DNA of 64,000 nt from Dugong dugon (lineage: Eukaryota; Chordata; Mammalia; Sirenia; Dugongidae), in NCBI GenBank assembly GCA_030035585.1, contig CM057476.1, positions 22,366,501-22,430,500 of the forward strand, read 5' to 3'. Below, piece by piece: positions 24,601-34,926 of the stretch (position 1 is its first letter; each line of letters starts with the position of its first letter). Under the pieces are notes generated by a model. The model saw only the letters and a program-made list of their open reading frames with translations. It ran no database searches and was not told the DNA's origin. Made by a program: the position numbers and the translations under genes.

Positions 24601-27600
24601 TCATCCTCCTTGACCCTTGACCTTGAGAGGACAGTCAGGGAAGCTGCCTTCAGAGGCTTATTCTGGCCCCAAGCCCAGGAGGAGCCCAGCGTGCCTTCCC
24701 TGTTCAGCTCCAAGAGGTCAGTCAAGTGGAAAGTACATAGAGCTGGATCCCACCAGCCTGAGGGCTGCAGATAAGAGGTGGTGGTGTCTGACTGTGCCAC
24801 CTAAATCCTTTTCCACTCTATGCCTCAGTTTTCCCATTTGTAAGAGGCATGATAGTTTTTTCATACTGGGTTTTGGCAGTGGCCGCCTTTTTCTGTAAGA
24901 ACCAAAACCGTTGCCATCAAGTCGATTCTGACTTGTAGCAACCCTATAGGACAGAGTGGAACTGCCCTATAGGGTTTCCAAGTCTGTAATCTTTATGGAA
25001 GCAGACTGCCACATCTTTCTCCTGAGGAGCAGCTGGTGAGTTTGAACTGCTGATGTTTCAGTGAGCAGATGAGTGCTTTAAACACTGCACCACCAGGGCT
25101 CCTTCTGTAAGAACAACTAGCATGAATTGAGCAGTAGCTCTGGGTCACGAGCTACCCCATACACTTATCCCTCACCCCTTCCAGTCTGTGAGTGATAGGG
25201 AAGACTGGTGTCATTTGGATCAGGACACCATCCAGGCTGCTGCCTCTGCCCCAGGCTGATGGTCAAGGAGGGGAGGAGATGATTCTCGGTCAAAACAAAG
25301 AGGCAGCCTTTCTGATAGTGGTCTCATACAATATTTATCCTTTTGAGGCTGATTAATTTCACTTAGCATAATGCCTTCCAAATTCATCCATGTTATGAGA
25401 TGTGTCATGGATTCATCGTTGTTCTTTATTGTTGGTGTAGTATTCCATTGTGTGAATATACCATAACGTGTTTATTCATTCATCTGTTGATGGGCACCTA
25501 AGTTGTTTCCATCTTTTTGCTATTGTGAACAGTGCAGAGGCAGCCTTTCTAATCAGCTCTCCATCTTTCCTTCTGAGTTCTCCTGAGATTTCTTCTCTCT
25601 AGGCTGGCTGTCTAAACACAGCCCCCAAACCTGGCCAAGCCATACCTCTGCCTAGGATTATATTCCTGGTCAGCTGTGAGCTACCTTCCCAGAGACTGCA
25701 GCTCTGCTGATCTTTCCCTGGTGGTATCCCATGGGGCACATCCAACTTGTATCATTCCAGTTTGATTAAAAAAATGGGAGAGTCCCTGGGTGGTGCAAAC
25801 TGTTAAGCGCCTGGCTACCGACCAAAAGGTTCACAGTTGGAATCTACCCAGAGGTGCCTCAGAAGAAAGGCCTAGTGATCTACTTCTGAAAGATCACAGC
25901 CATTGGGGAAAAATGGTTATGGAGGGTTCAGAATTCCTGGTAGACCTCAGAAATGCTTGTGTTGTCACTGGACAAGGGAATGTGGGGCTAAGGGAACTCC
26001 ACCATCACCTGGAGATGGCATATCTACCTGCAGACACACACCTGCACCTCCCTCCACCTTATAAGATCTGTATTATAGCAGCAGTAGGAAAGTTTTCTGT
26101 TGTCCACCTTTCTGCTCTTGCTAATGTGCTCACCGAAGGCCCACCATGCAGTGACTGGGGGTGGGCTGGCATGCAGCCTCTTGGGGAGCTGCCTGGGTGG
26201 GTGGGTGCATGGACACAGCCCTCCTTTTGACTTTCAGATCCGTCTGCGGTGCCAGAAGGGCATCCCACCTTCTCTGCGAGGCCGTGCTTGGCAATACCTA
26301 TCAGGAGGCAAGGTGAAGCTCCAGCAAAACCCTGGAAAGTTTGATGTGAGTTTCCCTTCCTTCTCCCTCCCCCATGACAGTCCTGGATGTGCTTACCTGG
26401 ACCTCAGCAGTATGAGCAACTGATGGGACCACCAGGCAAGTGCCCAAACTACCCATGCACCAAGAAGTAGACTGGTCCAGTCCGTTTCCCCTGTGACTGC
26501 TGGACACTTTACTCATCTCAGCTGCAGCCCTAAACAGGCCTTATGGGTAGACAGATTTACTGCCCTCCATTCCACCTCTTTCTCCTGATAGCCACTCAGG
26601 TCAGCTCTCTTGGGCTCAGTGGGCCACCTCCCAGCTCCTGGTCATCAGGAGGGACACTCAGACCACTTCCCTGACTGCCTCAAGTCCTGAGCTCTGGACT
26701 TTTAGGGGCGTGCCCAGCAGGACCACAGGACCCTCGACACTTCCTATCCTCCCATCTTCTAATCTTTCTCCTGCTTTGCCCAAGCCTGCCCAGACAGGAC
26801 TACTTTATGACTGGTTCACCTGTGTTGCTTGTGGGATCTTCAGCCCTGGGGGTGGCAGAGCCAAACCAGTATCCTCAGAGGTCAGTGGTCAGCAAGGGTG
26901 CCCTCTGCAGCCATTTCCTCTGTTATGGATTGAGTTGTGTCCCCCAAAAATGTGTGTCAACTTGGCTAGGCCATGATTCCTAGTATTGTGTGGTTGTTTT
27001 CCATTTTGTGATCTGATATAATTTCCTATGTGTTGTGAATTCTAACCTCTATGATGTTAATGAGGCAGGATTAGAGGCAGTTGCATTAATGAGGCAGGAC
27101 ACAATCTACAGGATTAGGTTGTGTCCTGAGCCGGTCTCTTTTGAGATATAAAGTAGATAAGCGAATGGAGAGGAGAGGGACCACCTACCACCAAGAAAGA
27201 AGAGCCAGGAGTGGAGCATGTCCTTTGGACCCAGGGTCCCTGAGCTGAGAAGATCCTAGACCAGGGGAAGATAGATGACAAGGACCTTCCCCCAGAGCCG
27301 ACAGAGAGAGAAAAGCTTCCTCTAGAGCTGGCAACCTGAATTTAGACTTCTAGCCTTCCAAACTGTGAGAGAATAAATTTCTCTTTGTTAAAGCCATCCA
27401 TTTGTGGTATTTCCATTATAGCAGTACTAGGTAACTAAGACATCCTCCAACTCCCTCTGTTGCCCCCTGCCCCATGAGTGTCCAGGGTAAAACATTCTGC
27501 ATTCACTGGGCCTCTTGGTACCTACTTGGTCTGGGCAGCTCTTGCAGCCTGCTCCCCTAGGGAACTATGGGATGCAATTGGCTTCTTTGGGGTTGCCCAG

Positions 27601-30600
27601 GCTTACCAGCTAGAGTGGTCAGGGTTTCTCCCAGGTCCTTGGGACTGGCAATGGGCAGACAGTGTGACAGAGCTGCCAGCTACCAGCTATTTGTTGATAT
27701 ACTTCATGCTTCAGTGAACACTCCTGTCCTGCCAAACCCGTTTGCTGAGATGGGAGGGCAGGGTGGCCTAGAGTTTCTGCTGTTGACCTGGAGAGGGCAA
27801 GAGCTGCTTGCTGGCGGCATTTGACCCTAGGGGGGCAGGAAGGCTGGTGGAATGACTGCCTGGGGCAGTTCTGAATCAGAGTTACTGGACTGTCTCTCAG
27901 AGCACCAATGCCAGGCTTCACTTGAGCAGCCTCTCAACTCCAGAATCTTCTTTCTAGTGGCTACCCCCACCCCCCATTTCAAGGGGCTGCATTCTTGGTG
28001 GAGGGAAAGTTTCAGGGGTCATAGCTTACTCCATCTGGGCTGATGTCAGTGATGCCTGGGACCCCAGGCCCTGTTTCCCTCCCTCAGGCCGCCAGAGCAC
28101 AGGCATGAGAGTCTAGAACTGGGCAGGACAGCTAGCTTCCTGGGTTCCCCAGTTTAGCAAACATCAGCATGCTCAGAGTGCAGAGTTGTGTGTGTTGCAT
28201 GTGTGTGGAGTGGTGCATACGAAGAGGAATTGGCCACTGTCGTGGAGTCTTGAACGTTGATGGGTGAGTAAGTAGATTTGCTGAGAAAGGCCTTCTAGAT
28301 GGGAAGTACTATATGCACGAAAACTCAGTGGTGGGTCCCTGCAGCAGGCCAGGGGACCAGGACAGTAGTTTGGGAACAAACCTAGAAGGACTTTGTCGGT
28401 GACAGAGCTGGCAAGAGCTGTTGGCCAGTAGCACTTGGCCCTGAGGTGGTGGCAGGAGGGCGAGGCAGGGATGAGAAACTCCTTCTGGCTGCCTTGGGTG
28501 TGTGAGACCAGAGGGCTGATGGTGGTAGCATGTACCTGTTCCCGTGCTGCCGCCCTCAGGCTCTGCATTCACCACTGCAGACCCAGGCAGCTGACCCCAG
28601 CCTCAGGAGTCAGGCAGGTTCTGCAGAGCCTGGTGGCTCCATCTTTGCCTATATTTGCTCTTTCTTTCTCCTTGCTTGGGCAGGGCAGGACCTTCCCCGT
28701 CCTTTTCTTACCTAATTTTCTTCTGTGGCCTCACTTTATGATGGTGCCAATGCCTCTTAGCCTCTCACTGAGGCTACAGGTCCAGACAGGTGACTGGGTC
28801 ATCTACCAGCAGTCCCCACCTGCCTTTGATTCCCAGCGCCCTTTCCCCCCACCCCACAGGCCTTTCAGCTACCCGTTTTTCTTTCTCACTAATCCATGGG
28901 TGGTCTAGCACCTTCTCAGCTCCTCAGCTCATGGAAACCACCAGGAGAATGTGTGGTACTCTCCTGCCCTTTCTGACAAGAGCAAACCTGCATTGTGCTT
29001 AGACAGTACCTAGCCCTAGGCCAGATTTGGGGGTAAACAGGACACCCACAGGCCCATATCATGAAGGTGTATGGGGCTCTAGAGGTTGCACACCCAGCCT
29101 CCTCTGCTGTGTGCCTGCTCAAGGGCCCTCTGGGGGCTCCCCAGCCCCTCCCTGCGCCTTTCATCCTTGAACACGCCATCAGCTTTTTCCTGCAATACTC
29201 TGTCTAGTTAAGTACCTGGCAAGCCTAGTTTCTTTAGTTTAATGCTTGGACACCTCTACTTAGGGGGCACAAGAGGGAAAGGGACTTGTCTGAAGTCACC
29301 CCTGGTCAGGGCCAGGGCTGGGTCTGCTCCCGCTTAGTGTGTTTGCTGAGTACCTGGCCTTTCTCCTGGAAGCAGCCTTCCCTGATGCTGCCCTAGCCCT
29401 GCAGTCAGCTTGTGCTAATCTGCTTCCCTGCTCCAGATTTTCCTTTCCTTTTCTCTACCTCTCACTCCCTCTGTCTCTTCCTCCCTTCCTCCCTCTTTCT
29501 TTCTTTCTAATTGAAGTATAAATTTATAGAGTGAAATACACAGATCTTAAGTGTGTTTAGACATAATACATAGCCATGTAACCAACATGCAAATCAAGAA
29601 CATTTCAAATGAGATGATTTTCTTTTTGTAATAGTGTTATTGTTTTGTAAATGATACTCATGCTAAAATGTTCATGGAAGTTCAAAGAAAAGAGTAAAAC
29701 TTTCTTGAAACCCTAGCACTTATAGATGGATCTGAGGTTAATGTCCTTCCAGACGGTACTTTGTGGAGAATACAGACACACACACACACACACACACCCT
29801 TCCTGAATAGGTGACTGGAGCTCCCCAGCACTGCTCTCACCACCTGCACAAGGAGGCGGGTAACAGGAATCAGGATGGATGCTGTAGGGTTAGACCTGGC
29901 TTCCAGTCCCAGCTCCACCATTTTTCTAGCCATGGGACCTTGGGCAAGTGATTTTCTTTGAGCCTCAGTTTCCTTGTCTATGAAAAGGCTATAATGATAG
30001 GACCTGTTTTTTGGGGTTGAGGCGAGGACTCAGTGAGGTCCACAGGTATGGTAATAGGTGGTAGCTGTTGCTTTGAGGAGTAGCCTTCCATCTTAAGGAT
30101 GCGATGTATGTATTTAACTGAGTCCTGAATGAAGTGCCTTTATTTAGGTTACTTCCAGCCATAGATGTGATGGACACTGTTGTCCTCATGGGTCTTCCTG
30201 GAGTTAGGATCACTCCTGGGTTTCCAGGGCCCTTCCTCCCTTGCCCCTTTGCCCCACCCAGGCTTCCTTACCTGTCCTGAAGAAGGCAGGGTTCCGTGCT
30301 GGGATTGGATGGGCATTGCCCTGGGTAGTGGCTTCTCTGATAACCTAGGATAGCCTCATCCTGCCAGAAGTGGCCCCTAGCCCTTCCCAGCCCCTAATGT
30401 GTGACCTTGCACTTGCTTCCAGGAGCTGGACATGTCCCCTGGGGACCCCAAGTGGCTGGACGTGATTGAGCGTGACCTGCACCGGCAGTTTCCTTTCCAC
30501 GAGATGTTTGTGTCCCGGGGGGGCCATGGGTGAGCAGGCTGGGCCTTGTGAACTGGGAGGTGGCTCCAAGCCCTGTCCCTTAGGGGGCAGAGGAAGCAAA

Positions 30601-33600
30601 ATGAATTTGGGGTGTCTCAGGGGCCTAGAATGTGGGTGCCCAAATCTCCACTATTTAGCGTTTCCCTTGTATGGTTTGTGTCTAATGAGTCCTCTTAATG
30701 TCTCCTTCTGCCTCCAGGGCAACTTGTATCATTTACTCCCCAGAGTGCTTGAGCTTGCCCAGCCTGGCCTTCTTCTGGCAACAGGTTTGGGTGGGAGAGA
30801 AAGAGGGTTAGGGTTGAGTGGGTGGAGAGTCAGATGGTATGCAGGAGGAGAGAGATGTGGAGGGTAAGGAGACCAAGATGGACAACCGGGACAAAGCCGG
30901 CCCAAAGCTGGCAGGGCCATGCCTGGCTGAGGGGCCACACCTACCATGTGAGAGTCAGCCCCCAGCACGCCCTTGCCTTGTATCCAGCAGCCTGCCCTGG
31001 CCCGGCCCCCAGCTTTCTCTTTGAGCCTCTATCCTCACTGTCAAATGGGGACCCTGTCTGCCTCCTCTGGTCATGTGAGAGTGTGCTACAGTGAGAGACT
31101 GACCCCTTGGTGACCACGAGCAGGTCACCTCCCTTCTCGAGGGAAGTACACATGCCGAGACAAGCCTGGTCCAATGGGGCACAGGCAAGGGCAGTGAGTA
31201 GAAAAGTCACACTTGTCATCCCTACTCCACTCGTTCTCTGCACAGCCAGCAGGACCTATTCCGGGTGCTGAAGGCCTACACGCTGTATCGGCCTGAGGAG
31301 GGCTACTGCCAGGCCCAAGCGCCCATTGCCGCCGTTCTGCTCATGCACATGCCTGCTGAGGTATCACTAGGCCCCTTGGTGGGTGTGGGGGTGAGCGGGC
31401 AGGGAATGACCAGCAGCAAGGCCTCACGTGCCTCTCTCACCCACAGCAAGCCTTCTGGTGCCTCGTGCAGATCTGTGAGAAGTACCTGCCTGGATACTAT
31501 AGTGAGAAACTAGTGAGTGCTGCTTGGCTCAGGACCTGCACAAGGCTGGACGCCCTCTGGAGCCTCTCCAAGCCCTCCCCTCCACGGCCATTCCTGCCCT
31601 AGCCTTCTGTGGCTTCCACGCTAAAGTCCCAAGGTCTTCTAGGCTCAGGTCCCCCTGGCTCCAGCATCACCAGTTCCACACTGTCCTCCATCTGTGCCTC
31701 CAGCTCCTGGCCACAGGGGCAGGATCGCAGTTCCTCCAGTGCACAAAGTTCCTTCCTGCCTCAAGGCCTTGGCATAGGCTCTTTCCTCTGCCTGGAACCT
31801 CTTCTTCCCCCTCCTCTACCTTCTTACCCTGACAACCCCACCTTCCCCTCAGTTTTCAGCCCTCAGGGAGATGTCCTTGACCACTGGCAAGAGGGGGTCC
31901 CTCCAGCACATGCTTGCCCGGTGTTCCTGTTCCTGCCGTGTTTAGGACACTTAGCCCCATCCTCCCACCCCAACAAGTCTCTTTGCTCATATGACTTATG
32001 TCTGTCTTTCCTATTTCACTGTAACCTCCACACGGGGGACCAGTGTGTCTGCTTTGCTCTTTTGTCATGGTATCCCCAGCATCCAGCAGAGGACAGGCAC
32101 CCTGCAGGCAGTCAGCAAAGTCCTGAGGAGCGATGCGTGCCTGCTTGGTGTGGGAGCTTGAGGTGGTCCCTCTGTGCAGGTCATGGCCTCTGTGCCCCCT
32201 GGAGGCCATCCAGGGGTGGTCTCTCTCTGGTGGTCATGCCCTCTATGTCCCCCAGGAGGCCATCCAGCTGGATGGGGAGATCCTCTTCTCACTGCTGCAG
32301 AAAGTGTCACCCGTGGCCCACAAGCACCTCAGCCGGCAGAAGATTGACCCACTGCTGTACATGACAGAGTGGTTCATGTGTGTCTTTGCCCGCACCCTGC
32401 CCTGGAGCTCTGTGCTGCGCGTCTGGGACATGTTCTTTTGTGAAGGTACTGGGCTAGTCTGGGGGAGCACCCACAGGGAGGCTGTATTTCCAGAGAAACC
32501 CTCTAAAGGCCCCTTTGCATTCATCCTTGCAGGTGTCAAGATCATCTTCCGAGTGGGGCTGGTGCTGCTGAAGCATGCGCTTGGCTCTCCCGAGAAGCTT
32601 AAAGCCTGCCAGGGCCAGTACGAGACCATCGAGCGGCTGCGGAGCCTCAGCCCCAAGATCATGCAGGAGGCTTTCCTGGTCCAGGAGGTGCGACCCACCC
32701 CTTCCCCTCGTCACCCACCAGGAGAGGGAGGAGGCCCTCTTGGGGAGGACTGGTAACCCTCTGCCCTGGAGGGCGGGTCACCTGTGCCAGGCCTTGTACG
32801 CAGCAGCCCCAGGATGATGTGGATGGACCACATCCTCCTGTCTGAACAAGGAGAGTGGGGCACAGGCTTGCAGGGCCCTCCCCACTAAGTGAGTGGTTGT
32901 CTCGGTTTTCTGAATGATGGGAATGAAGAAGAGGAAACTGTGATCCCTAACGCCCCTTCTTCCTCCCTGGCACCACATTCACGGCATCGGGTTTATTTTT
33001 TCTTTGTGATCTTTTGTCTCTCAGGGGCTGTAATGAGGTAACAGCTGTAGCCAGCTTCTCTGTGTTGATGCAAGGGCCAGGCCAGGGGCAGGGCTGACAC
33101 CACTTTGTGGGGCAGAAGCAGAAGAGCAATAGCACATTTTTGTACCTGCTTCTCAGAACAGCTGCTGAGGGCTGTGGCATTATCCCCATCTTCCACATGA
33201 GGAAGTGGAAGTCACTGAGTCAGTCACAAAGCCACTCCCCAAAAGCCCCTAGCCAGAAGGCGGGAGAGCAGAATCTGAGCTTAGGCAGCAGTGATGGGAT
33301 CATGTGGGCAGAAAACAGGTTTTGCCCTGTCCAAGCCCTTCCCCTTCTGCCCTGTAGTTCAGCAAGTAGAATCAGGGATTCTGTACAGCTCTCTCCTCTG
33401 AAGCAGTGGCCTCCCCTGGCATGCAGCTCTGGGACTGTGGCAACTGCAGGGACCAGACCCCCATCCTTTCTGGGGTTAGCCTTTAGTGACTAGGGCTGAG
33501 GGATGCTGATGGAGGGCAGGGGCCCAGACTGGGAGGCAGAGGGGAGGTCCTTCTTCTCATGCCCACCTGTCCCTTGTTGCCCCACAGGTGGTGGAGTTGC

Positions 33601-34043
33601 CTGTGACAGAGCGCCAAATTGAGCGTGAGCACCTCATCCAATTGCGGCGCTGGCAGGAGACTCGGGGCGAGCTGCAATGCTGTTCCTCACCCCGGCTGCA
33701 TGGTGCCAAGGCCATCCTGGAGGCAGAGCCAGGCCTCCGGCTGGCCCTGCAACCTTCACCGTCCATTCGCCTGCCCCTAGACGCCCCTGTCCCTGATTCC
33801 AGAGCCAAGCCCAAGCTGCCCAAGCAGGTCCAGAAGGAGCAGAAGGAGCAGCGGAAGCGGGTGAAGGCAAGTGGGCAGCTGGACCAGCCCCCAGCCATAG
33901 GCCAAGCCGAGGTTGCAGCTGCTGCGGGAGATGCATGCCCCTCACAGGACATGGCCCTGAAGGACCCGGTCCCCCAGAACTCAGCCCACCACTGCTCCCA
34001 GGACAGTCTGACATCCCAGGAGAGCGAGGACACCTACTTGTAA
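336..34043 (+). CDS. TBC1D10A: TBC1D10A (EPI64), Rab GTPase-activating protein; 9 spliced coding exons
   Basis: The protein is a TBC-domain GAP that stimulates GTP hydrolysis by Rab proteins (Rab27A and Rab35 are reported for the family). It is held at microvilli and cell cortex by a C-terminal PDZ ligand that binds EBP50. Joining 336-544, 20968-21067, 26238-26345, 30423-30529, 31246-31360, 31447-31512, 32256-32445, 32533-32687 and 33588-34043 gives 1506 nt, 501 codons plus stop, with every border GT-AG and phases consistent; the human protein is about 508 residues. The TBC domain covers roughly residues 105-320. It keeps the arginine finger IxxDxxR (I154, D157, R160) and the glutamine finger YCQ (Y195-Q197). 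The tail ends in DTYL, the PDZ-binding motif. The chosen ATG has G at -3 and +4 and begins [13 protein letters not shown], as in human. Residues 470-501 differ most from my recollection of human. The frame is intact and presumably functional. Confidence 0.97.
2330..2490 (+). repeat. MIR
   Basis: 'ctggctgtgtgaccttgggc' to 'aacacagtgcctggcacaag'. Confidence 0.8.
3345..3420 (+). repeat. L2 3' end
   Basis: 'agtaaatgctcaatatttat' to 'ttactgaatga'. Confidence 0.5.
4905..5080 (+). repeat. MIR
   Basis: 'tgtctgtgtgaccttggaca', 'gagcctcagtttctcaccta' and a tail 'actggcacacaataggtgtt'. Confidence 0.8.
5220..5362 (-). repeat. MIR
   Basis: 'ttctgtagatgaacacactg' and 'ggaactgggactagaacctg'. Confidence 0.7.
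6305..6900 (-). repeat. L2 LINE fragment
   Basis: 'aacatttattgagcacttac', 'ggatacagaactgaacaaga' and then 'ggtggcatttgatccaagcc' follow the reversed L2 3' end over about 600 bp. Confidence 0.65.
7690..7815 (-). repeat. L2 LINE fragment
   Basis: 'gccctgtgctaggcttaggg' and 'acctggtcccttacaggatt'. It abuts the solo LTR at 7818. Confidence 0.5.
7818..8299 (+). mobile_element. Solo LTR, MaLR-like, subfamily 1
   Basis: 482 bp from TGTTATGGATTGAA to ACTAAGACA, with an internal 'gagatataaaagagagaag' promoter-like stretch and a gagaataaac poly(A) signal near the end. Flanks TGTAG and TGTGG resemble a 5-bp target duplication with one mismatch. Confidence 0.7.
8395..8520 (+). repeat. MIR
   Basis: 'actagctgtgtgaccttgag' and 'aagcctcggtttccccacat'. 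Confidence 0.75.
8756..8972 (+). mobile_element. AfroSINE, long form
   Basis: Starts ggagccctggtgatgcggtg, keeps the B box GTTCGAACCC, and ends with ATGAGTTGGAATCGACTCGA and a 'ggtttggtttt' tail. Confidence 0.9.
9590..9750 (+). repeat. MIR
   Basis: 'gagtcctggctctgtcactt' to 'gtaaagcacccagcacagtg'. Confidence 0.75.
9849..9864. repeat. Homopolymer C16
   Basis: An uninterrupted run of 16 C. Confidence 0.9.
10315..10445 (-). repeat. MIR
   Basis: 'ccccattttacagaggcaaa' and 'gtgacttgcccagcatcacg'. Confidence 0.75.
10550..10745 (+). repeat. MIR
   Basis: 'gcctggattcacctccagtg' to 'tggcgcatagtaagtgccag'. Confidence 0.75.
11270..11570 (+). repeat. L2 LINE fragment
   Basis: 'ctcaccttcaaggaccaact', 'ccagggcaggaactacattt' and 'tgaggtgctgattgtgttct'. 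Confidence 0.5.
13110..13265 (+). repeat. MIR
   Basis: 'aggctgtgtaaccttgggca' and 'ggccttagttttcttggcta'. Confidence 0.7.
13646..13853 (+). mobile_element. AfroSINE, long form, diverged
   Basis: Contains 'aagcacttggctactaactg', 'cctcagaagaaaggtctgg' and the tail 'atgagttagaatccacta'. Confidence 0.85.
14928..15077 (-). mobile_element. AfroSINE, short form
   Basis: Reversed tail 'ccattgctgtggagttgatt' after an A-rich stretch; the head 'cttaaccactgtgccaccag' is at the right. Confidence 0.85.
15135..15273 (+). repeat. MIR
   Basis: 'tcctagctctgccgcttaca' and 'gtgactttgagcaagtcact'. It ends where the AfroSINE fragment begins. Confidence 0.75.
15274..15348 (+). mobile_element. AfroSINE 3' fragment
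   Basis: Only the second half: 'ttatggagcagttgtactct' to 'atgagtcaaaatgtact'. Confidence 0.6.
15676..16078 (-). repeat. 3' LTR of the MaLR-type element
   Basis: 403 bp; on the + strand it starts TGTTTTAGTTACCTAG and ends CCATAACA. Similar throughout to 17675-18082. Confidence 0.75.
17031..17630 (-). pseudogene. gag-like open frame in the MaLR-type element
   Basis: A 199-codon frame starting [16 protein letters not shown] just inside the 5' LTR, tryptophan-rich at first and helical and charged later. This is the position and style of the gag-like remnant of MaLR elements. The frame ends early and similar sequence seems to continue in another - strand frame at 16693-17097, so it looks broken. 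No protease or polymerase motif was seen. Confidence 0.55.
17675..18082 (-). repeat. 5' LTR of the MaLR-type element
   Basis: 408 bp; + strand TGTCTTAATTATCTAG to CCATAACA. Adjoins the primer-binding region. Confidence 0.75.
20235..20405 (+). repeat. L2 3' end
   Basis: 'ctccatgagggcagggactt', 'aacaatgcttggcacctaat' and 'cagtaaatagatgttgaaca'. Confidence 0.65.
20968..21067 (+). CDS. TBC1D10A: TBC1D10A coding exon 2
   Basis: Follows the acceptor tccacag; the first base completes codon 70. Encodes [16 protein letters not shown] through WMAKKHKK (residues 71-103). The donor gtgagg is at 21068. Confidence 0.96.
22005..22140 (+). repeat. MIR
   Basis: 'gctagctgtgtaacttgggg' and 'agcctctgtttcccttgtca'. 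Confidence 0.7.
22702..23275 (-). mobile_element. Unidentified retro-insertion with 16-bp target duplication
   Basis: CTTGGGCTCTCCTTTT occurs at 22686-22701 and again at 23276-23291, so the 574 bp between is an insertion of L1-machinery type. The duplication ends in TTTT, which suggests a - strand insert. On that strand an AATAAA (22729-22734 reversed) lies near the 3' end. Two 73-bp tandem copies are inside. There is no clear long A-tail. The family was not recognised; an LTR-bearing or other polyadenylated transcript is possible. Confidence 0.55.
22757..22902. repeat. 73-bp tandem duplication
   Basis: Two units, 22757-22829 and 22830-22902, each starting caaaagtgggaaa and containing 'catgctgcca' and 'gtctgcc'. 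They differ by several substitutions. Confidence 0.8.
24295..24490 (-). repeat. MIR
   Basis: 'aatcctctcaacaactatgc', 'attggctcaaggtcaacaga' and 'ctggattcaaacccatagcc'. Confidence 0.65.
24899..25103 (-). mobile_element. AfroSINE, long form
   Basis: Reversed tail 'ccgttgccatcaagtcgatt' and head 'aaacactgcaccaccagggc'. Confidence 0.9.
25315..25540 (-). mobile_element. L1 3'-end fragment
   Basis: 'ttaatttcacttagcataat', 'attccattgtgtgaatatac' and 'ttcatctgttgatgggcacc' are the reversed L1 pattern. Confidence 0.75.
25779..25925 (+). mobile_element. AfroSINE, 3'-truncated
   Basis: Head 'gagtccctgggtggtgcaaa' through 'cagccattggggaaaaatgg'. The conserved tail is missing. Confidence 0.8.
26238..26345 (+). 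CDS. TBC1D10A: TBC1D10A coding exon 3
   Basis: Acceptor ctttcag, donor gtgagt at 26346, phase 0. Encodes residues 104-139 ([18 protein letters not shown] onwards), the start of the TBC domain. Confidence 0.96.
26921..27442 (+). mobile_element. Solo LTR, MaLR-like, subfamily 1, intact target duplication
   Basis: 522 bp from TGTTATGGATTGAG to ACTAAGACA. Flanked by identical TCCTC on both sides (26916-26920 and 27443-27447). Confidence 0.8.
29505..29615 (-). repeat. Old L1 3'-end piece
   Basis: 'taattgaagtataaatttat' to 'atgtaaccaacatgcaaatc' resembles a reversed L1M 3' end. Weakly conserved. Confidence 0.5.
29772..29798. repeat. (CA)n microsatellite
   Basis: About 12-13 uninterrupted CA units. 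Confidence 0.9.
29890..30065 (+). repeat. MIR
   Basis: 'ctagccatgggaccttgggc' and 'gagcctcagtttccttgtct'. Confidence 0.75.
30423..30529 (+). CDS. TBC1D10A: TBC1D10A coding exon 4 (arginine finger)
   Basis: Encodes residues 140-174 and the first two bases of G175. It holds the catalytic IERDLHR motif. The donor gtgagc is at 30530. Confidence 0.96.
31246..31360 (+). CDS. TBC1D10A: TBC1D10A coding exon 5 (glutamine finger)
   Basis: Acceptor cacag, donor gtatca at 31361. Encodes residues 176-213 after completing G175, including EGYCQAQ with the catalytic glutamine. Confidence 0.96.
31447..31512 (+). CDS. TBC1D10A: TBC1D10A coding exon 6
   Basis: Short 66-nt exon in phase 0 (residues 214-235, [19 protein letters not shown] onwards). 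The donor gtgagt is at 31513. Confidence 0.96.
31700..32110 (+). repeat. L2 LINE fragment in intron 6
   Basis: 'cctcaaggccttggcatagg', 'ctctgcctggaacctcttct' and 'ggtatccccagcatccagca'. Confidence 0.6.
32256..32445 (+). CDS. TBC1D10A: TBC1D10A coding exon 7
   Basis: Acceptor cccag, donor gtactg at 32446. Encodes residues 236-298 and one base of codon 299. [14 protein letters not shown] here reads WFMCAFSRTLPWSS in human, as I recall it. Confidence 0.96.
32533..32687 (+). CDS. TBC1D10A: TBC1D10A coding exon 8
   Basis: Completes G299 and encodes residues 300-350 ([18 protein letters not shown] onwards), the end of the TBC domain. The donor gtgcga is at 32688. Confidence 0.96.
33588..34043 (+). 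CDS. TBC1D10A: TBC1D10A coding exon 9 and stop
   Basis: Encodes residues 351-501 and TAA at 34041-34043. The first half is a charged helical stretch ([19 protein letters not shown]). The remainder is proline-, lysine- and glutamine-rich and probably disordered, ending in ESEDTYL. Confidence 0.97.
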   Translation: MVELPVTERQIEREHLIQLRRWQETRGELQCCSSPRLHGAKAILEAEPGLRLALQPSPSIRLPLDAPVPDSRAKPKLPKQVQKEQKEQRKRVKASGQLDQPPAIGQAEVAAAAGDACPSQDMALKDPVPQNSAHHCSQDSLTSQESEDTYL

Positions 34044-34405
34044 CCCTGGGCTCAGACCTCTGGGGCGGGGTCTCCACATATGTACACGGTTCACAGACTG
34101 ACACTCCAGGGCCTGCCCATCCTCTGAGGGCCTGACTGCCGGGCTGCTGGGCCACCATGGGGTCTGACTGGTTCATCACAGACTCTGCCGGAGGCTCTTT
34201 ATTTATTTTCTCCAGAGTGGAGCTCAGGCCAGCCCAGCTAGGGCAGGCAGAAGTAAGGGCCAAGTAGGTGGGTCCTCATTTGTCCTGCTCCTTCTGGAGA
34301 GATGCTCCCCAGGGCTGGGACGCTGGTGTGAGGAGAGGGTGGGGTGTTCTTTGTGTAAAATAGGAACATGGTTTTGTACAGAAATAAACAGATTTGTGTA
34401 GAGAG
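34044..34405 (+). other. TBC1D10A: TBC1D10A 3' UTR
   Basis: Runs from the stop codon to a likely cleavage site about 20 nt after the AATAAA. The end point is inferred. Confidence 0.75.
34383..34388 (+). terminator. TBC1D10A poly(A) signal AATAAA
   Basis: Canonical hexamer 340 nt after the stop codon, followed by GT-rich sequence (gatttgtgtagagagctggtgt). Confidence 0.85.
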
Positions 34406-34926
34406 CTGGTGTTCAACTAGAGACCAGAAGGGGGTGCCACCCTTGGGGCCCAGCATTCTTCTTCATGCCCTACAGAGCCCCCGATCCTGGGCCTTGGTAT
34501 GCCTGGCCTAGCCCAGCACCAGAGCCTCTCTGAGCATATTTGCCAAAGGGGATGCAAAGTCCAGAGCCACCCCTGTTCCTGGCCCTCAGTCTCCCACCCC
34601 ATCCTCTCAGCCCCATGTCTACCATCTTCCATTGATGAGAGGCACCAGGGTAGGATCCCAGGGCTGGGGCAGAGCAGGGCCTGCTCTCCAGGCCTTGGTC
34701 CCTACCCATTACCTTAAGGAGGTGGCTTCAGGGTCTTCCTCCTCCAAGACCTGGCCTGGATGCCACGTCAGGCCCCAGTGAGGTTCTGAGTGCTCACTTT
34801 GGGTCAGGTGTTGGTGCCAGGGGTAGGGGTCCATGAATGCTCTTGTGCTCAGCCCAGGCCTCCGTCGGAGGTAGAGGGATGAGGGGAGAAGTCGGCCTCC
34901 TTGATAAAGTGCTACCTCCTATTGAC

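Larger units (their letters stand above)
21068..33587 (+). other. TBC1D10A: TBC1D10A introns 2-8
   Basis: Intron 2 (21068-26237) holds an unidentified retro-insertion at 22702-23275, two AfroSINEs and an L1 piece. Intron 3 (26346-30422) holds a solo LTR at 26921-27442 and a CA repeat. Introns 4-8 are short, apart from 743 nt in intron 6 with an L2 piece and 900 nt in intron 8. No extra gene is evident in them. Confidence 0.8.

Noticed and set aside
31609..32364. 251-codon + strand frame before and across TBC1D10A exon 7
   Set aside because: It reads an L2 fragment and then the exon in the wrong frame; the true exon frame is fixed by homology and splice phase.
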